From positions 1 through 6,566 of the forward strand of contig JAGBGV010000109.1 of assembly GCA_017935805.1 (NCBI GenBank): 6,566 bases of DNA, given 5' to 3'. Shown piece by piece: positions 5,675-6,566 of the stretch. A program made the translations under genes and the position numbers. The stretch comes from Clostridia bacterium (lineage in GTDB: Bacteria; Bacillota_A; Clostridia; Oscillospirales; CAG-272). How positions within the stretch are numbered: the stretch's first letter is position 1; each line of letters begins with the position of its first letter. The notes beneath the pieces were generated by a model. It was not told the origin of the DNA. It saw only the letters and a program-made list of their open reading frames with translations, and made no database searches.

Positions 5675-5900
5675 GTTAGATAGCTTTACACCCGTGTCCA
5701 CACCTCTTGTGAATCACCGTCCACTTAAGGGGAATGAGGACGGGATATCAACTTTCACTTATACTTCTACCCGACCGAATCCCGCCAATTGTTGTTGATA
5801 TGAAAACTCAAACTGCAACTTCTCTGATTCTTCCCCTTAAGAATCCTCTTCTTGGCAGTTCCGTTTAACTTTGGACTTTCGTATTTCTCCTATTTAATTC

Positions 5901-5925
5901 ACTTTTCGAACTACGTGAGAAAAGT
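5901..5925. repeat. Conserved 7-bp hairpin at the right of copy B
   Basis: ACTTTTC (5901-5907) and GAAAAGT (5919-5925) with an eleven-base loop. It differs from the copy A hairpin at 3403-3427 by one loop base, making this the best-conserved part of the two copies. Confidence 0.65.
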
Positions 5926-5947
5926 TACCGCAACCTGTCGAAGGCAA

Positions 5948-6019
5948 ACATCACTCGACGAAGTCGAACATCACTTTTGCGCTAGCAAAAACATCACTTT
6001 CGCGAAGCGAATACATAAC
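5948..6019. repeat. Array of mini-hairpins separated by ACATCAC
   Basis: Spacer ACATCAC occurs at 5948-5954, 5968-5974 and 5991-5997, with a degenerate ACATAAC at 6013-6019. Between the spacers lie three different palindromes: TCGAC-GAA-GTCGA (5955-5967), TTTTGC-GCTA-GCAAAA (5975-5990) and TTCGC-GAA-GCGAA (5999-6011). A weaker TGTC-GAA-GGCA palindrome precedes the first spacer. Periods are 20-23 bases. Here the spacer sequence is conserved and the palindromes vary, unlike a CRISPR array. Function is unknown. The array abuts the groEL terminator. Confidence 0.75.
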
Positions 6020-6021
6020 TA

Positions 6022-6047
6022 AAAAAGACTCCTTCCGGAGTCTTTTT
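6022..6047 (-). terminator. Intrinsic terminator of groEL, symmetric
   Basis: GACTCC and GGAGTC form a stem around a four-base loop, flanked by an A-run on the left and a T-run on the right, so both strands carry stem plus T-run. It lies seven bases beyond the groEL stop codon and would also stop transcription arriving from the isomerase side. Confidence 0.92.
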
Positions 6048-6053
6048 GTTTGA

Positions 6054-6566
6054 TTAATACATGCCACCCATGCCGCCGCCCATGCCTGCTCCTGCAGGTG
6101 CTTCGGGTTCAGGCTGATTTACAACGAGAGCCTCTGTTGTGAGAACTGTGGAGGAAACGGATGCAGCATTCTGGAGCGCGGAACGTGTAACCTTTGTGGG
6201 GTCAACGATACCTGCTTCGATCATGTCAACGTACTCTTCTGTGTATGCGTTGAAGCCGTAGCCACGCTTACCGGAGGAACGGATCTTGTCAACGATAACG
6301 GAGCCTTCGTAGCCTGCGTTTTCAGCGATCTGGCGGATAGGAGCCTCAAGAGCCTTGAGAACGATCTGTACGCCTGTCTTTTCGTCGCCTTCAACTGTGG
6401 GAAGAAGCGCTGCAACTTCGTCGATTACGTTTACATAAGCTGTGCCGCCGCCGGGAACGATACCCTCTTCAACTGCAGCGCGAGTTGCGTTGAGAGCGTC
6501 CTCGATACGGAGCTTCTTTTCCTTCATTTCGGTTTCAGTAGCCGCACCAACCTTGATAACTGCTAC
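6054..6566 (-). CDS. groEL: Chaperonin GroEL (Hsp60), C-terminal part
   Basis: Partial: the gene runs off the right edge, leaving the last 170 residues of a protein normally about 540 aa. GroEL forms the double-ring ATP-dependent cytosolic folding chamber used with GroES. The visible part covers the second intermediate segment and the C-terminal equatorial domain. It starts at the region equivalent to E. coli residue 376 ([11 protein letters not shown]), then [12 protein letters not shown] with the ATP-hydrolysis aspartate (D23 of the fragment, E. coli D398), then [11 protein letters not shown] of the nucleotide pocket. [16 protein letters not shown] follows, carrying the second nucleotide-contact aspartate. 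The end is the typical Gly-Gly-Met tail, finishing in Tyr. Nothing is broken in the visible reading frame. The CIRCE element and groES expected upstream lie outside the window. Confidence 0.98.
   Translation of the reverse strand, partial: VAVIKVGAATETEMKEKKLRIEDALNATRAAVEEGIVPGGGTAYVNVIDEVAALLPTVEGDEKTGVQIVLKALEAPIRQIAENAGYEGSVIVDKIRSSGKRGYGFNAYTEEYVDMIEAGIVDPTKVTRSALQNAASVSSTVLTTEALVVNQPEPEAPAGAGMGGGMGGMY

Larger units (their letters stand above)
5413..5929. repeat. Structured dispersed repeat, copy B
   Basis: A gene-free stretch colinear with copy A at 2963-3431. It opens with TCAAACCGCAC (5413), has a CTTCACAAGCC segment resembling copy A, then the three near-identical blocks at 5501-5521, 5700-5718 and 5901-5929. 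A second TCAAACTGCA box lies at 5808. It is longer than copy A by about 50 bases, mainly between the second and third blocks. Hairpins nearly tile it: besides those listed separately, CCGTCC/GGACGG (5717-5743), ATATCAAC/GTTGATAT (5745-5801) and GATTCTT/AAGAATC (5826-5845). Short open frames across it are judged non-coding. Confidence 0.65.

Noticed and set aside
5580..5700. tRNA or other standard structured RNA in the GC-rich part of copy B
   Set aside because: No cloverleaf, TTCRA arm or CCA end fits. The pairing is a simple long-loop stem beside one hairpin.
2963..5929. Insertion sequence or composite transposon
   Set aside because: No transposase reading frame and no clear terminal inverted repeats or target duplications could be identified by eye.
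5948..6019. CRISPR array
   Set aside because: The recurring unit is only seven bases and the variable parts are palindromes. No cas genes are in the window.

Overview
The window looks like a chromosomal segment of a low-to-mid GC member of the Clostridia, most likely a gut-associated Oscillospirales/Ruminococcaceae-type bacterium. Three things suggest this: an Ala/Pro/Glu/Thr-linker lipoprotein typical of Gram-positive solute-binding proteins, AGGAG-type ribosome binding sites throughout, and long intergenic stretches packed with short GAA-loop palindromes, which I recall from clostridial genomes but cannot check here. The taxonomic call is inference.

Layout, left to right. On the minus strand, 84-2609 encodes a large (841 aa) family-5 extracellular solute-binding lipoprotein. 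A hairpin and a ribosome binding site at the left edge show that another gene, plausibly the ABC permease, continues leftwards off the window. Upstream of the lipoprotein gene are a good promoter, a perfect 10+10 bp inverted repeat and several TATTCAT boxes. Positions 2714-3497 hold no credible gene; from about 2960 they carry a structured repeat, copy A. Next comes an AI-2E/YtvI-type membrane protein on the minus strand (3498-4535), divergent from a cyclophilin-type peptidyl-prolyl isomerase lipoprotein on the plus strand (4668-5324). The isomerase has a near-consensus extended -10 promoter and a strong terminator. Positions 5363-6020 again hold no credible gene and carry a second, diverged, colinear copy of the repeat (copy B), ending in an array of mini-hairpins separated by ACATCAC. 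The right edge is the C-terminal 170 residues of GroEL on the minus strand (6054-6566), with its terminator.

How the genes relate. They do not form one operon or pathway. The binding protein presumably feeds a peptide or other oligomer importer encoded to the left. The isomerase probably acts as a lipid-anchored folding factor outside the membrane and GroEL as the cytosolic chaperonin, but their adjacency does not prove a functional link.

The most unusual content is non-coding. Copies A and B share three blocks in the same order and orientation, and several of their hairpins keep pairing despite base changes. That suggests a dispersed structured element, either DNA or RNA. No CRISPR array, tRNA, rRNA or transposase gene was seen.
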